Source: Xanthobacteraceae bacterium (GTDB lineage: Bacteria; Pseudomonadota; Alphaproteobacteria; Rhizobiales; Xanthobacteraceae). From it: a stretch of 64,000 nt of DNA. Under the pieces are notes generated by a model. The model saw only the letters and a program-made list of their open reading frames with translations. It was not told the origin of the DNA and searched no databases. The position numbers were made by a program, and so were the translations under genes. The stretch is taken from the NCBI GenBank assembly GCA_031291445.1, contig JARLJA010000188.1:1-64000 (forward strand), written 5' to 3'. Positions within the stretch are counted from its first letter, which is position 1. Each line of letters starts with the position of its first letter. This document shows, in pieces, positions 56,065 to 64,000 of the stretch.

Positions 56065-56784
56065 TCAGGACGCAAGCAGCGCGTCGAATTGCGCTTCCGC
56101 CGCCGCCGCGTCGAACGCGATCGCCGCCGGTGCCAGGCTGTCGCAGCCTTCGAGCCACGCCGTCTCGCGCCCCGTGCCGTCGAGCGCGAGCACCAGACCA
56201 TGGTTGATCTCGTAGAGGCCCCAGGGCAGTCCCGCCGCCCGCAATGACGATTGCAGCGCGCTCTGCACCAGGCCCCGCAGCGCCATGTGCGGTTCGGACA
56301 GCGGCACTTCGACGTCCCGGCCGGCGACCGCGCGGACGCAGGCCTGCCGGTCGAAGGAGGCGTGGCCGCGGCAGGCGAGCGGACGCACCGGGTGGACGAT
56401 GCAGACGCCGCGGACGATGAACGGGCACGGCTTGCGCCGCGCCATCCGCTCCGCCTCGGTCAGCCCGCGCGTGACGCGGTCGGCCAGCGCGATGCGGCGT
56501 TTCAGCCCGATCGCCGCGCCGCCCGGGCTGGCATCGATCCGCGCGACGTAGTCCGCCAGCAGGAAGATCTCCGGCGCGGTGGCCGTCACCCGCAGGCTGC
56601 AACAGGACGGGCAGCCCTTCCGGCAGGCCAGCGGCGGCAGGCCCTGGGTCCGCGGACCGATGTTGCTCTCGAACAGATCGAAGGCGCGATCGACCACGAC
56701 GTCGAACAGCTGCGGCACGTGCGCGTGCTCGGCCACGAGGCGCGAGAACATCGCGTGCAGGTCGCGGAAGCCGTTCGAGGCCAC
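56065..56784 (-). CDS. YkgJ-type cysteine-cluster protein
   Basis: 239 residues. The Cys-cluster signature is CRKGCPSCCS (Cys54, 58, 61, 62), later CPFIVRGVCIVHPVRPLACRG and a further Cys (FDRQAC). This fits the YkgJ/UPF0153 family of probable metal-binding proteins of unknown role. It is transcribed with the 90-residue protein just upstream (7-base gap), from a region with a perfect FNR/FixK box, suggesting a microaerobic or nitric-oxide link. Confidence 0.82.
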   Translation of the reverse strand: MASNGFRDLHAMFSRLVAEHAHVPQLFDVVVDRAFDLFESNIGPRTQGLPPLACRKGCPSCCSLRVTATAPEIFLLADYVARIDASPGGAAIGLKRRIALADRVTRGLTEAERMARRKPCPFIVRGVCIVHPVRPLACRGHASFDRQACVRAVAGRDVEVPLSEPHMALRGLVQSALQSSLRAAGLPWGLYEINHGLVLALDGTGRETAWLEGCDSLAPAAIAFDAAAAEAQFDALLAS

Positions 56785-56791
56785 CGTGGCG

Positions 56792-57064
56792 TCAGCCCGG
56801 CAGCGCCGCGAGGATCGTCGCGAAAGTCGCGCGCGGAATGCGGAAGAAGCCGCGTCCGCCGGCGTACACCTGGTAGTGGGACGACGCGGTGGCGAGCAGA
56901 TGCCGATACCATGCGCTCGCGCTCAGGCCCGCGGGTTTCTCGCCGATCGCGGAGATCTCGGCATTGGGATGAAAGCGCACATGCACGAGGACGTCGTCGG
57001 AAACGGGGCCGTCCTCGCGGTCCGTCTCGACGGGATGCAGCCGGGCCACCGCCGCGTTCGCCAT
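56792..57064 (-). CDS. hypothetical protein (90 aa), partner of the YkgJ-type protein
   Basis: 90 residues from the ATG at 57064, preceded by AGGAGA; 23 further in-frame codons upstream are not needed. No Cys, no signal. DDVLVHVRFHPNAEISAIGEKP and YQVYAGGRGFFRIPRATF suggest a small alpha/beta fold. The start is 34 bases from the position where an FNR-class II promoter centred on the box at 57133-57146 would begin RNA. Function unknown. Confidence 0.7.
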   Translation of the reverse strand: MANAAVARLHPVETDREDGPVSDDVLVHVRFHPNAEISAIGEKPAGLSASAWYRHLLATASSHYQVYAGGRGFFRIPRATFATILAALPG

Positions 57065-57132
57065 TGCAGGTTCTCCTGTTCGACCGGGACATCCGGGTGC
57101 GCTATAGTCCAAAATATATATCGCGATTTTCA

Positions 57133-57146
57133 TTGATCCGGATCAA
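57133..57146. promoter_or_regulatory. perfect FNR/FixK-type box TTGATCCGGATCAA
   Basis: Fully symmetric TTGAT-N4-ATCAA between the YkgJ operon (minus) and the truncated-haemoglobin gene (plus). Spacing best fits control of the minus-strand operon (leader about 34 bases). Control of the plus gene would need a leader of about 150 bases. It supports regulation by FixK/FNR/NnrR-type proteins at low oxygen or with NO. Confidence 0.78.
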
Positions 57147-57330
57147 TTGCGCCGGCTCCCGCCTGCGCGCGCCGCCGCATCACGCGATTGTCGGCAACCG
57201 AACACGCCTGTTTCGAATCCGACAGGACCTTGCGCGGTGTTCGGGCGTTTGGTTGCGTCCCCGCTGGCACGCGGCTTGCTGATCCTTCGTCGGGCGGCAC
57301 CGCGACGCCCGGCATCGGAAAGGACGCGCC

Positions 57331-58137
57331 ATGACGGTACATGTCGGCTCCCAGGCGGCCGGACCGCTGCTGCCGCGCGCGCTGGAGCGCGAGCCCGAGC
57401 TGCGCGGCTTCCGCTTCCTGTCGACGCCGCTGCCGCACGCCGCCGGGGTCTATGCGCTGACCCGCCGGATCGGCGATCTGGTCCATCCGGTGCTGATCGC
57501 GGACGCCGAGGACATCGCCGCCGACGCCGCGGCGTTCGCGGCGCGCGAGCCGGACGCCATGAAGGTGATCGACGGGCAGCTGTGGATGATCCGCCCCCAG
57601 GCCCGGCAGCGTGCACAGATCGCGCGGGACCTGATCGGCGCCTACAATCCGCCGCTCAATCGCGACCACCGCACCCGCCACGCCGCGCCCGAGCTGGCCG
57701 CGCTGGTGCCCGATCGCGCCGAGGGCGATCCGCGGCTCGAGCCGTCGACCGATCTCGCCGCCGATCTCTCCATCACCGAGGCCGATCTCGATCGCCTGGT
57801 GCGGCGCTTCTACGCCCGCGCCACCGCGGACGACCTGATCGGCCCGGTGTTCGGCCGCGCGGTCGCCGACTGGGAGCATCACTTCGCCACCATCCGGGAT
57901 TTCTGGTCGAAGACCCTGCTCGGCACCACCCGCTACACCGGCAACCCGTTCTCGGCCCATCTCGGCCTCGACCTGCGGCCGGAATTCTTCGAGCGCTGGC
58001 TCGACCTGTTCCGCGCCACCGCGCGGCAGGAGCTGCCGGCGCCGGCCGCCGATCGCGCCATCGCCAAGGTCGAGCACATGAGCAGCTGCTTCCAGGCCGG
58101 CCTGTTCCTGCCGTCGTCGCCGGCCGCCACGCCATGA
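57331..58137 (+). CDS. group III truncated haemoglobin with N-terminal GIY-YIG-like domain
   Basis: 268 residues. The C-terminal half (about 145-255) is a group III truncated globin: LDRLVRRFYARATADDLIGPVF, WEHHFATIRDFWSKTLLGTTRY and NPFSAHLGLDL, with His210 as probable proximal haem ligand. The N-terminal 115 residues resemble a degraded GIY-YIG nuclease fold: AAGVYALTRRIGD, VLIADAEDIAADAAAF and AYNPPLN. Typical group III globins are about 130 residues. GGAAAGGA precedes the ATG. The shared FNR-box region suggests a role in NO or oxygen chemistry. The domain pairing is unusual, and the nuclease-like reading is tentative. Confidence 0.82.
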   Translation: MTVHVGSQAAGPLLPRALEREPELRGFRFLSTPLPHAAGVYALTRRIGDLVHPVLIADAEDIAADAAAFAAREPDAMKVIDGQLWMIRPQARQRAQIARDLIGAYNPPLNRDHRTRHAAPELAALVPDRAEGDPRLEPSTDLAADLSITEADLDRLVRRFYARATADDLIGPVFGRAVADWEHHFATIRDFWSKTLLGTTRYTGNPFSAHLGLDLRPEFFERWLDLFRATARQELPAPAADRAIAKVEHMSSCFQAGLFLPSSPAATP

Positions 58138-58192
58138 CGGACGTGACCGGGACCGCCCGCGCAATGGCGCGTCCCGCGGGCGCGCGGACGCC

Positions 58193-59626
58193 GTGAGGTC
58201 CGTCAGCCGCAGCCGCGACATGTGCGAGTGGGAGGACTTCGCCGACGCGGCGCCGCGCGTTCGCGCCCTGTTGTCCCAGGGCGAAGCCGGGCGGCTGTCG
58301 CCGTTCCTGGCGCTGTCGGTGCCCGGGATCAGCGCGCGGGAGCAGCGCGCCTGCTCTGAGCTGTGGACGCGGGATCGCATCGCAGGGAGCGTTCCCGAGC
58401 GTGAACGGCTGGCATTCGCCGTCGATCTCGGCCTGCGCGACCGGCTGCGCATCGGCTACCTGTCCAACGACTTCCACGATCATGCCACCGCGCGGCTGTT
58501 GATCGAGACCTTCGAGGCCCATGATCGCGGGCGCTGCGAGGTCCATGCCTTCTCCTTCGGAGCCGACGACGGCGGCAGCCTGCGGCGTCGCGTCCGCGCC
58601 GCCGTCGACGGCTTTCACGACGTCGCGGCGCTGAGCGACACCGATGCCGCGCGCGCGGTGCATGACGCGGGCATCGACATCCTGGTCGATCTCAAGGGCT
58701 ATACGCTCGGCGCCCGCACCGGCATCCTGATGCTGCATCCGGCGCCGGTCCAGGTGAACTATCTCGGCTATCCGGGAACGCTCGGCGCCGACATCTGCGA
58801 CTACATCATCACCGATGCGTTCATGACGCCGCCCGCGGCCGCGTCGGACTATTCCGAGGCCTTCGCCTACATGCCGCACTGCTATCAGCCCCACGGACGA
58901 GGCGGCGCGATCGGCCGCAGGCCGACGCGGTCCGAGGTCGGGCTGCCCGAGACCGGGTTCGTGTTCTGCTGCTTCAACCAGGCCTACAAGTTCACGCCGG
59001 CGGTGTTCGACCTGTGGTGCCGCCTGCTCGCGGCGGCGCCGGACAGCGTGATGTGGCTGCTCGGCGCCGCGCGGGCCGAGGGCAACCTGCGCGGCGAGGC
59101 GCTGCGCCGGGGCATCGCGCCTCACCGCCTGGTGTTCGCGCCGGACGTGGCGCAGGGCGAGCATCTCGGCCGCCTGCAGCTCGCCGATCTCGTGCTCGAC
59201 ACCATGCCCTATGGCGCGCACACCACGGCGAGCGATGCGTTGTGGGCCGGCGTGCCGGTGGTGACCTGCGCCGGCGACACGTTTCCATCCCGCGTGGCGG
59301 GGAGCCTGCTGCATGCGGTCGGCCTGCCGGACCTGGTCGCCGCGGACGCGGACGACTATGTCGCCATCGCCCGCAGGCTCGCGACCGAACCCGACCGGAT
59401 GGCTGCCTGCAAGGCGAGGCTCGGACACAATCGCCTGACGACGCCGCTGTTCGACGTGACGGCCTACACCCGCGCGCTGGAGGATCTCTACGCGATCATG
59501 TGGAGGCGCCGTTGCATGGGCGGCGCGGCGACGGCGATCGGAACGGCGGCGGCCACTCGAGCCGGCCACCTCAGGCCCGAAACGTCTCGCGCCACGCCGA
59601 TGGCGCCACGCCGAACGCGGCCTTGA
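58193..59626 (+). CDS. SPINDLY/OGT-like GT41 glycosyltransferase without TPR domain
   Basis: 477 residues (GTG start; ATG 58220 possible). Matches the C-terminal catalytic region of bacterial SPINDLY-type O-GlcNAc/O-fucose transferases: LRIGYLSNDFHDHATARLLIE, DILVDLKGYTLGARTGIL, HPAPVQVNYLGYPGTLGA, FVFCCFNQAYKFTPAVFDLW and DTMPYGAHTTASDALWAGVPVVT. The superhelical TPR region normally preceding it is missing, and upstream sequence belongs to the globin gene. The last 19 codons overlap the convergent regulator gene by 56 bases, so the Arg/Pro-rich tail may be non-native. Possible transfer of sugar to protein Ser/Thr. Confidence 0.8.
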   Translation: MRSVSRSRDMCEWEDFADAAPRVRALLSQGEAGRLSPFLALSVPGISAREQRACSELWTRDRIAGSVPERERLAFAVDLGLRDRLRIGYLSNDFHDHATARLLIETFEAHDRGRCEVHAFSFGADDGGSLRRRVRAAVDGFHDVAALSDTDAARAVHDAGIDILVDLKGYTLGARTGILMLHPAPVQVNYLGYPGTLGADICDYIITDAFMTPPAAASDYSEAFAYMPHCYQPHGRGGAIGRRPTRSEVGLPETGFVFCCFNQAYKFTPAVFDLWCRLLAAAPDSVMWLLGAARAEGNLRGEALRRGIAPHRLVFAPDVAQGEHLGRLQLADLVLDTMPYGAHTTASDALWAGVPVVTCAGDTFPSRVAGSLLHAVGLPDLVAADADDYVAIARRLATEPDRMAACKARLGHNRLTTPLFDVTAYTRALEDLYAIMWRRRCMGGAATAIGTAAATRAGHLRPETSRATPMAPRRTRP

Positions 59627-60518
59627 AGCTTTGCCGCAGCGAGCTCGCCGTCCTGAACCCGGTGAAATACGCGATGCCTTCGATGGGCTGCTCGGTCGTC
59701 TCGAGCAGCCGTTGCGCCACCGACAGTCGCTCCGCCAGCAGCCAGCTTCCGACGCTCATGCCGGTCTGCCGGCGGAACTGACGCGTGAAGGTTCGCCGGC
59801 TCATCCGCGCGCGCCGGGCCAGGCTGTCCACCGTGTGCAGCAGCGCAAGATTTCCGCGAATCCAATCGAGCAGCTCCGACAGGCGGGAGGCGCGCAGGGT
59901 TTCCGGCACCGGCTGCTCGATGAACTGCACCTGCCCGCCCTGCCGGTGAGGCGGCACCACGAGGCGCCGCGCCACCCTGTTGGCGGCTTCCGAGCCGTGG
60001 GCCTGGCGCAGCAGATGCAGGCAGCAATCGATCCCCGCGGCGGTGCCCGCCGAGGTCGTCAGGCTGCCATCGTCGACATAGAGCACGTCCGCGTCCACCT
60101 GGATGGCCGGGTAGCGTTGGGCGAAATCCGCCGCATAGGACCAATGCGTCGTCGCCCGCCGCCCGGCCAGCAATCCCGCCTCGGCCAGGACATAGGCGCC
60201 GAGGCAAAGTCCCACGATCCGCGCGCCGCGCGCATCCGCCGTCACCAGCGCGGCCAGCAGCGCCGCCGGAGGGCGTTCCGCAGGATCACGCCAGCTCGGC
60301 ACGATGATGACGTCGGCACGCGCCAGTACATCTATGCCGTGCCGGACCGACACCTCGAAGCCGGCGGTTGTGCGCAAGGGCCCGGGCTCCGCCGCGCAGA
60401 CCAGCAGATCGAACGCCGGCACTCCTGGATGAATGTCCCCGAACACGACACAGGGCACCGCAAGATGGAAGGGGCTGATCTGGTCGAACGTGACCACCGC
60501 GATCGTCTGGAAGGCCAT
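59571..60518 (-). CDS. GlxA-family regulator (DJ-1/PfpI-like domain plus AraC HTH)
   Basis: 315 residues. The N-terminal DJ-1/PfpI-type domain (about 1-170) includes IAVVTFDQISPFHLAVPCVVF and VGLCLGAYVLAEAGLLAGRRATTHW. The C-terminal AraC HTH (about 215-312) has TVDSLARRARMSRRTFTRQF and IEGIAYFTGFRTASSLRQSF. Such proteins activate catabolic operons. The target is unknown, but the divergent ABC binding-protein and amidohydrolase genes 280 bases away are candidates. Confidence 0.87.
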   Translation of the reverse strand: MAFQTIAVVTFDQISPFHLAVPCVVFGDIHPGVPAFDLLVCAAEPGPLRTTAGFEVSVRHGIDVLARADVIIVPSWRDPAERPPAALLAALVTADARGARIVGLCLGAYVLAEAGLLAGRRATTHWSYAADFAQRYPAIQVDADVLYVDDGSLTTSAGTAAGIDCCLHLLRQAHGSEAANRVARRLVVPPHRQGGQVQFIEQPVPETLRASRLSELLDWIRGNLALLHTVDSLARRARMSRRTFTRQFRRQTGMSVGSWLLAERLSVAQRLLETTEQPIEGIAYFTGFRTASSLRQSFKAAFGVAPSAWRETFRA

Positions 60519-60796
60519 GTCAAAGTCGCTACGCCAAGTTTGGCCCGATCCTAGCGGTAATTGTCATTCGGGTCACTTGCTGGCACGGCTGCGCCCTCGG
60601 CTAAATCCGGGCGCCGCTCGCAGCATGGGACCCTTGGAAATGGCCGGCAGGCCCGCGTCAAACGTCATCGCCCCGCGCGCCCCGACGTGCATGATGTCTC
60701 CACCCGGCACCCCCGCGCTCACCGCCTGACATCAAACCGATCCGTGCGGCTGGCTGTCCCGCCAGCGCGTCCTCCTCTCACCGACTGGAAGCTGCC

Positions 60797-62389
60797 ATGG
60801 TCAAAGACCCGAGTCGCCGGACCCTCTTGAAGGCGGGAGCGGCGGGTCTCGCCGCCGGCATGATGCCGCGCGGTGCGCGCGCCCGGTCGGACCGGACCAT
60901 TCGCGCGGTCATGCACGCGCCGCTGCGCGCCACCGATCCCTCGATCAGCAGCGCCTGGAGCGTCCGCAATCACGGACTGAACATCTACGATACGCTGTTC
61001 TCCATCGACTCCAGTTTCCAGATCAGGCCGCAGATGCTCGAAACCCACGAGGTTTCGCCGGACGGCCTGACCTACAGCTTCCACTTGCGCTCCGGTCTGA
61101 AGTTTCACGACGGCGCCGCCGTCACCTCGGCGGACGTCATTCCGTCGCTGCAGCGCTGGGCCAAGCGCGACACCATGGGCGCCCGCATGATGTCGTTCGT
61201 CGCCGAATTCAGGGCGGTGGACGAGCGGACGTTCCAGATGGTGCTGAAGGCGCCCTATGGCAACGTGCTGCAGTCGCTCGGCAAGCCGTCGAGCATCATT
61301 CCCTTCATCCTGCCGGCGCGGCTGGCCGCGCAGCCGCCGGACAAGCCGATCACCGAGTTCGTCGGCTCGGGGCCGTTCAGGTTCGTGACGGCCGAGTTTC
61401 GTCCGGGCAGCCTCGCCGTCTACGAGCGCAATCCCGACTACGTGCCGCGCCAGGAGGCGCCCGACGGCATGGCCGGCGGCAAGGTGGTGAAGATCGATCG
61501 TTACGAGTGGATCGGCATGCCGGACGTGCAGACCGCGGCCAACGCGCTGATCAGTCGCGAGATCGATTTCATCGAAGCGCCGCCGCACGATCTGCTGCCG
61601 ATGCTGGCCGCGGCCGACGGCATCAGCGTCGCCGACTACAACGCGCAAGGATTCATGTCGGTCTGCCGCATGAACTGGCTGACCGAGCCGTTCAGCCGGC
61701 CGGAAATCCGCCAGGCCATGATGTATGCCAGCAGTCAGGTGGACTGGCTCGACGCCCAGGTCGGCAATCCCGACTATTACCAGACCAGCGCCGCCATGTT
61801 CGGCGCCGGCACGCCGCTGGCCAGCGAGGTCGGCTGGAACACGAAGCCCGACATCGCCCGCGCCAAGGACCTGCTCAAGCAGGGCGGCTACGACGGCGCG
61901 CCGGTGGTCATGCTGCAGGGCACCGACTCGCCCTTGCTGTTCGGCTCCAGCACGGTGACCGCGCAAAAGCTGCGCGCCCTCGGCATGAATGTGACGGTCC
62001 AGGCCATGGATTGGGGCACGCTGACGCTGCGGCGGCTCAAGCAGGATCCGACCGCGCAGGGCGGCTGGTCGATCTACCACTACGTCACCACCACCGCCGA
62101 GCTGATGAATCCCATCGCCAATACGCTGGTCGATGCCAAAGGCCGCGCCAGCGGCTTCGCCGGCTGGCCCGAGGACGCCGCGATCGAGAGCCTGCGCGAC
62201 ACATATGCGCTTGAGCCGAAGCTGGAGCAGCAGAAGGCGATCGCCGAGGCCATCCAGGCGCGGGCCTATGAGGTCGTGACGCATATTCCCGGCGGAAAAT
62301 TCCGGCAGCCCGTCGCCCACGCCAAGACTTTGAAGGGTATCGTCGCCGCGCCGGCGCCGCTGTTCTGGAACGTCGAGAAGACGGGCTGA
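60797..62389 (+). CDS. ABC transporter substrate-binding protein, peptide/nickel family 5
   Basis: 530 residues. Tat leader SRRTLLKAGAAGLAAGMM with cleavage near ARARS. The family 5 fold is evident from IYDTLFSIDSSFQIRPQMLETHE, SPDGLTYSFHLRSGLKFHDG, FVGSGPFRFVTAEFRPGSL, VYERNPDYVPRQEAPDGMAGG and the C-terminal hinge region. It binds peptides or related polar solutes in the periplasm. The permease and ATPase genes are not within the window; an amidohydrolase gene follows 57 bases later. Confidence 0.9.
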   Translation: MVKDPSRRTLLKAGAAGLAAGMMPRGARARSDRTIRAVMHAPLRATDPSISSAWSVRNHGLNIYDTLFSIDSSFQIRPQMLETHEVSPDGLTYSFHLRSGLKFHDGAAVTSADVIPSLQRWAKRDTMGARMMSFVAEFRAVDERTFQMVLKAPYGNVLQSLGKPSSIIPFILPARLAAQPPDKPITEFVGSGPFRFVTAEFRPGSLAVYERNPDYVPRQEAPDGMAGGKVVKIDRYEWIGMPDVQTAANALISREIDFIEAPPHDLLPMLAAADGISVADYNAQGFMSVCRMNWLTEPFSRPEIRQAMMYASSQVDWLDAQVGNPDYYQTSAAMFGAGTPLASEVGWNTKPDIARAKDLLKQGGYDGAPVVMLQGTDSPLLFGSSTVTAQKLRALGMNVTVQAMDWGTLTLRRLKQDPTAQGGWSIYHYVTTTAELMNPIANTLVDAKGRASGFAGWPEDAAIESLRDTYALEPKLEQQKAIAEAIQARAYEVVTHIPGGKFRQPVAHAKTLKGIVAAPAPLFWNVEKTG

Positions 62390-62446
62390 CGGCATCCGTG
62401 CGTCGTCCCCTTGCGAAGATCGGCCAGCTTGAGAAGGAGAGCAGCC

Positions 62447-64000
62447 ATGTCGAGCTCCAATGCAGATCCCAAGGTTTGTTCCAAGGCTGATTCCAAGGCT
62501 GATCTGATCCTGAACCGTGGATCGATCTATGCGGTCGACGGCCGCAGATCGTGGGCCGAGGCGGTGGCGATCGGCGAGGGCAGGGTGATCGCGATCGGCA
62601 CCGACCTCGACATCGATGCGTTCAGGGGGCCGCAGACGCGGACCGTCGACCTGCGCGGCCGCATGGTGATGCCCGGCATCATCGACGTGCACAATCATCA
62701 CACCCGCGGCGGCCAGGCCGATCTGTTCGAGACCACCATCCTGCCGACATTGTCGTTCGAGGAGGTGATCGCCGTGGTGCGCGCCCGCGCGGCCACGACC
62801 AAACCCGGCGACTGGATCTCGGGCGGCATCTGGGGCAGCAACATCGTCGGCCGTCTCTACAGCCGCTCGGCGCGGGCGGCGCTGGATGCGGCGAGCCCGG
62901 ACCATCCGGTGATGCTGCGGGACGACAGCCAGCACAGCCGCTGGGTCAACTCGCGCGCGCTCGCGATCATGGGCGTCGACGCCGACACCCCGAATCCGCT
63001 CAACGGGGAAATCGTGCGCGATCCGGACACCGGAGAGGCGACCGGGCTGTTGCTGGAGCGGGCGTCGACGCTGGCGGAAACGGCGCTGGCCCGAACCGTC
63101 GAGGACGCCGCCGGCCGCAACGTTTCCTCGACCAGGCGGGCGGTGCAGATCCTGAACTCGTTCGGCGTCACGGCCTATCAGGACGCCAACACCATGCTGC
63201 CGTATCTCCAGGCGCTGGCGGAGCTCGACGGGCGCGGCCAGCTCACGGCATGGTGCGTCGCCTCGATGCCGGCGCATCAGCCGCTGATGGGGACCGACAT
63301 CTTCGGCGACGCCCTGATCGCGCTGCGCGAGAGCTTCCGCTCGCGTCACGTGCGGCCGGACTTCGTCAAGATCTTCATGGACGGCGTGCCGACCACGCGC
63401 ACCGCCTCGATGCGGGAGCCCTATACGCCGGACAAGCTCCATGGCTGCTGCTTCCGCGGCGAGGCGCTGGTCTCGATTCCCGAGCTCGCACGCTGGATCG
63501 CCAAGTGCGAGAAGCTCGGGCTGTCGACCAAGATCCACTGCGCCGGCGACGGCGCCGTCAGGGACACCCTGGACGCCATCGACGTGGTGCGCTCGTTCAA
63601 CGGGCCGGGCCGGATGCACCAGATCGCCCACGCCGGCTTCATCGACCCCGACGACGTTGCCCGGTTCAAGGAGCTCGATGTCGTCGCCGACCTGTCCCCG
63701 ATCATCTGGTATCCGAGCCCGATCATCGAGGCCATCAAGGCCGCGGTCCCCGAAGCGCGCGCCGCGCGCTACTGGCCGAACCGCGATCTGCTGGCAGCCG
63801 GGGCGCTGATGGCGGCGGGGTCCGACTGGCCCGTGGTCTCCAATCCCGACCCATGGCTCGGCATCGAGGGCATGGTGACCCGGCAGAATCCCAGGGGCGG
63901 ATTTCCCGGCGCGTTGTGGCCGGAACAGGCGCTCGATCTTGCCGACGTGCTCGAGATCTATACCCGGAACCCGGCGCGGGCAATCGGCCTCGATACGGTG
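62447..64000 (+). CDS. YtcJ-like metal-dependent amidohydrolase (3' end outside window)
   Basis: 518 codons are visible, still open at the window edge, so the gene is truncated here by the window. GAGAAGGAGAG precedes the ATG. Amidohydrolase_3 marks: MPGIIDVHNHHTRGGQAD (metal-binding His pair), FVKIFMDGVPTTRTASM, KIHCAGDGAVRDTLDAI, MHQIAHAGFIDPDD and GSDWPVVSNPDPWLGIEGM. The N-terminus has a short SKADSKAD repeat before the true start of homology at DLILNRGSIYAVDG. Together with the upstream binding protein it suggests uptake and hydrolysis of an amide compound. Confidence 0.9.
   Translation, partial: MSSSNADPKVCSKADSKADLILNRGSIYAVDGRRSWAEAVAIGEGRVIAIGTDLDIDAFRGPQTRTVDLRGRMVMPGIIDVHNHHTRGGQADLFETTILPTLSFEEVIAVVRARAATTKPGDWISGGIWGSNIVGRLYSRSARAALDAASPDHPVMLRDDSQHSRWVNSRALAIMGVDADTPNPLNGEIVRDPDTGEATGLLLERASTLAETALARTVEDAAGRNVSSTRRAVQILNSFGVTAYQDANTMLPYLQALAELDGRGQLTAWCVASMPAHQPLMGTDIFGDALIALRESFRSRHVRPDFVKIFMDGVPTTRTASMREPYTPDKLHGCCFRGEALVSIPELARWIAKCEKLGLSTKIHCAGDGAVRDTLDAIDVVRSFNGPGRMHQIAHAGFIDPDDVARFKELDVVADLSPIIWYPSPIIEAIKAAVPEARAARYWPNRDLLAAGALMAAGSDWPVVSNPDPWLGIEGMVTRQNPRGGFPGALWPEQALDLADVLEIYTRNPARAIGLDTV

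Noticed and set aside
60719-63631. 970-codon minus-strand open frame opposite the ABC binding protein and amidohydrolase
   Set aside because: Arg/Gly/His/Asp-rich antisense reading of two clear plus-strand genes.

Overview
The window looks like a chromosomal segment of a GC-rich alphaproteobacterium, most likely of the Bradyrhizobium / Rhodopseudomonas lineage (Nitrobacteraceae). Supporting signs are the very high GC third positions, two copies of the palindromic intergenic repeat built on 'GTCATGGCCGGG...CCATCCACGTCTT', a relic of the 'GAGCATGATCCGGAAAAGTG' repeat, perfect FNR/FixK boxes (TTGATNNNNATCAA), and the mix of Sox-like sulfite oxidation, PQQ metabolism and a Hyf-like membrane complex. 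No rRNA, tRNA, insertion sequence, prophage or CRISPR array was recognised.

Layout. (1) 1-1.5 kb: two 5'-truncated pieces of putA-type P5C/aldehyde dehydrogenase joined head to head. (2) 2.1-7.6 kb: an iron-siderophore module (TonB-dependent receptor, PiuC-type Fe(II)/2OG hydroxylase, exbB, exbD, tonB) with overlapping genes. (3) 7.7-10.8 kb: an AraC regulator and a CHASE3-type chemoreceptor. (4) 11.0-15.8 kb: a compact cluster with two tandem, almost identical small Tat-like peptides with Thr/Pro-rich tails, a nucleotidyltransferase, a PqqD-type protein, an HprK-like kinase fused to a glycosyltransferase, and a convergent glycosyltransferase. This resembles a peptide-modification (RiPP-like) system and is the most interesting part of the window. 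(5) 15.8-18.8 kb: tryptophan to anthranilate (formamidase, kynU, kynA). (6) 18.8-21.2 kb: KdpDE-like two-component pair. (7) 21.6-27.8 kb: a calpain-like cysteine protease without a signal peptide, next to a dedicated type I secretion ABC/HlyD pair. (8) 27.9-35.7 kb: MFS carrier, diguanylate cyclase, unknown protein, TPR/beta-barrel plus FecR pair, SDR, and a lower-GC orphan.

(9) 35.8-40.2 kb: periplasmic oxidation genes: SoxC-like molybdopterin sulfite dehydrogenase with a c-type cytochrome, a dihaem cytochrome, a PQQ sugar/sorbosone dehydrogenase, and divergent from these a complete 26-residue pqqA. (10) 40.5-47.6 kb: GT-C mannosyltransferase-like protein, PLP aminotransferase, an FNR-box-controlled DUF3300/DUF2950 pair, and a PAS-like protein. 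(11) 47.9-55.9 kb: hyfBCEFGI, a Hyf/complex-I-like membrane complex whose large subunit has lost Ni-ligand cysteines. It is preceded by a co-transcribed small XRE regulator and followed by a paralogous XRE gene on the opposite strand. (12) 56.0-59.6 kb: YkgJ-like cysteine-cluster protein, a partner protein, a perfect FNR box, a truncated haemoglobin with an unusual N-terminal domain, and a SPINDLY/OGT-like glycosyltransferase. (13) 59.6-64 kb: GlxA-type regulator, peptide-type ABC binding protein, and a YtcJ-like amidohydrolase cut by the window end.

The recurring theme is periplasmic and respiratory adaptation to iron limitation and low oxygen. Family names come from reading motifs in the translated sequence. 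No database search was possible.
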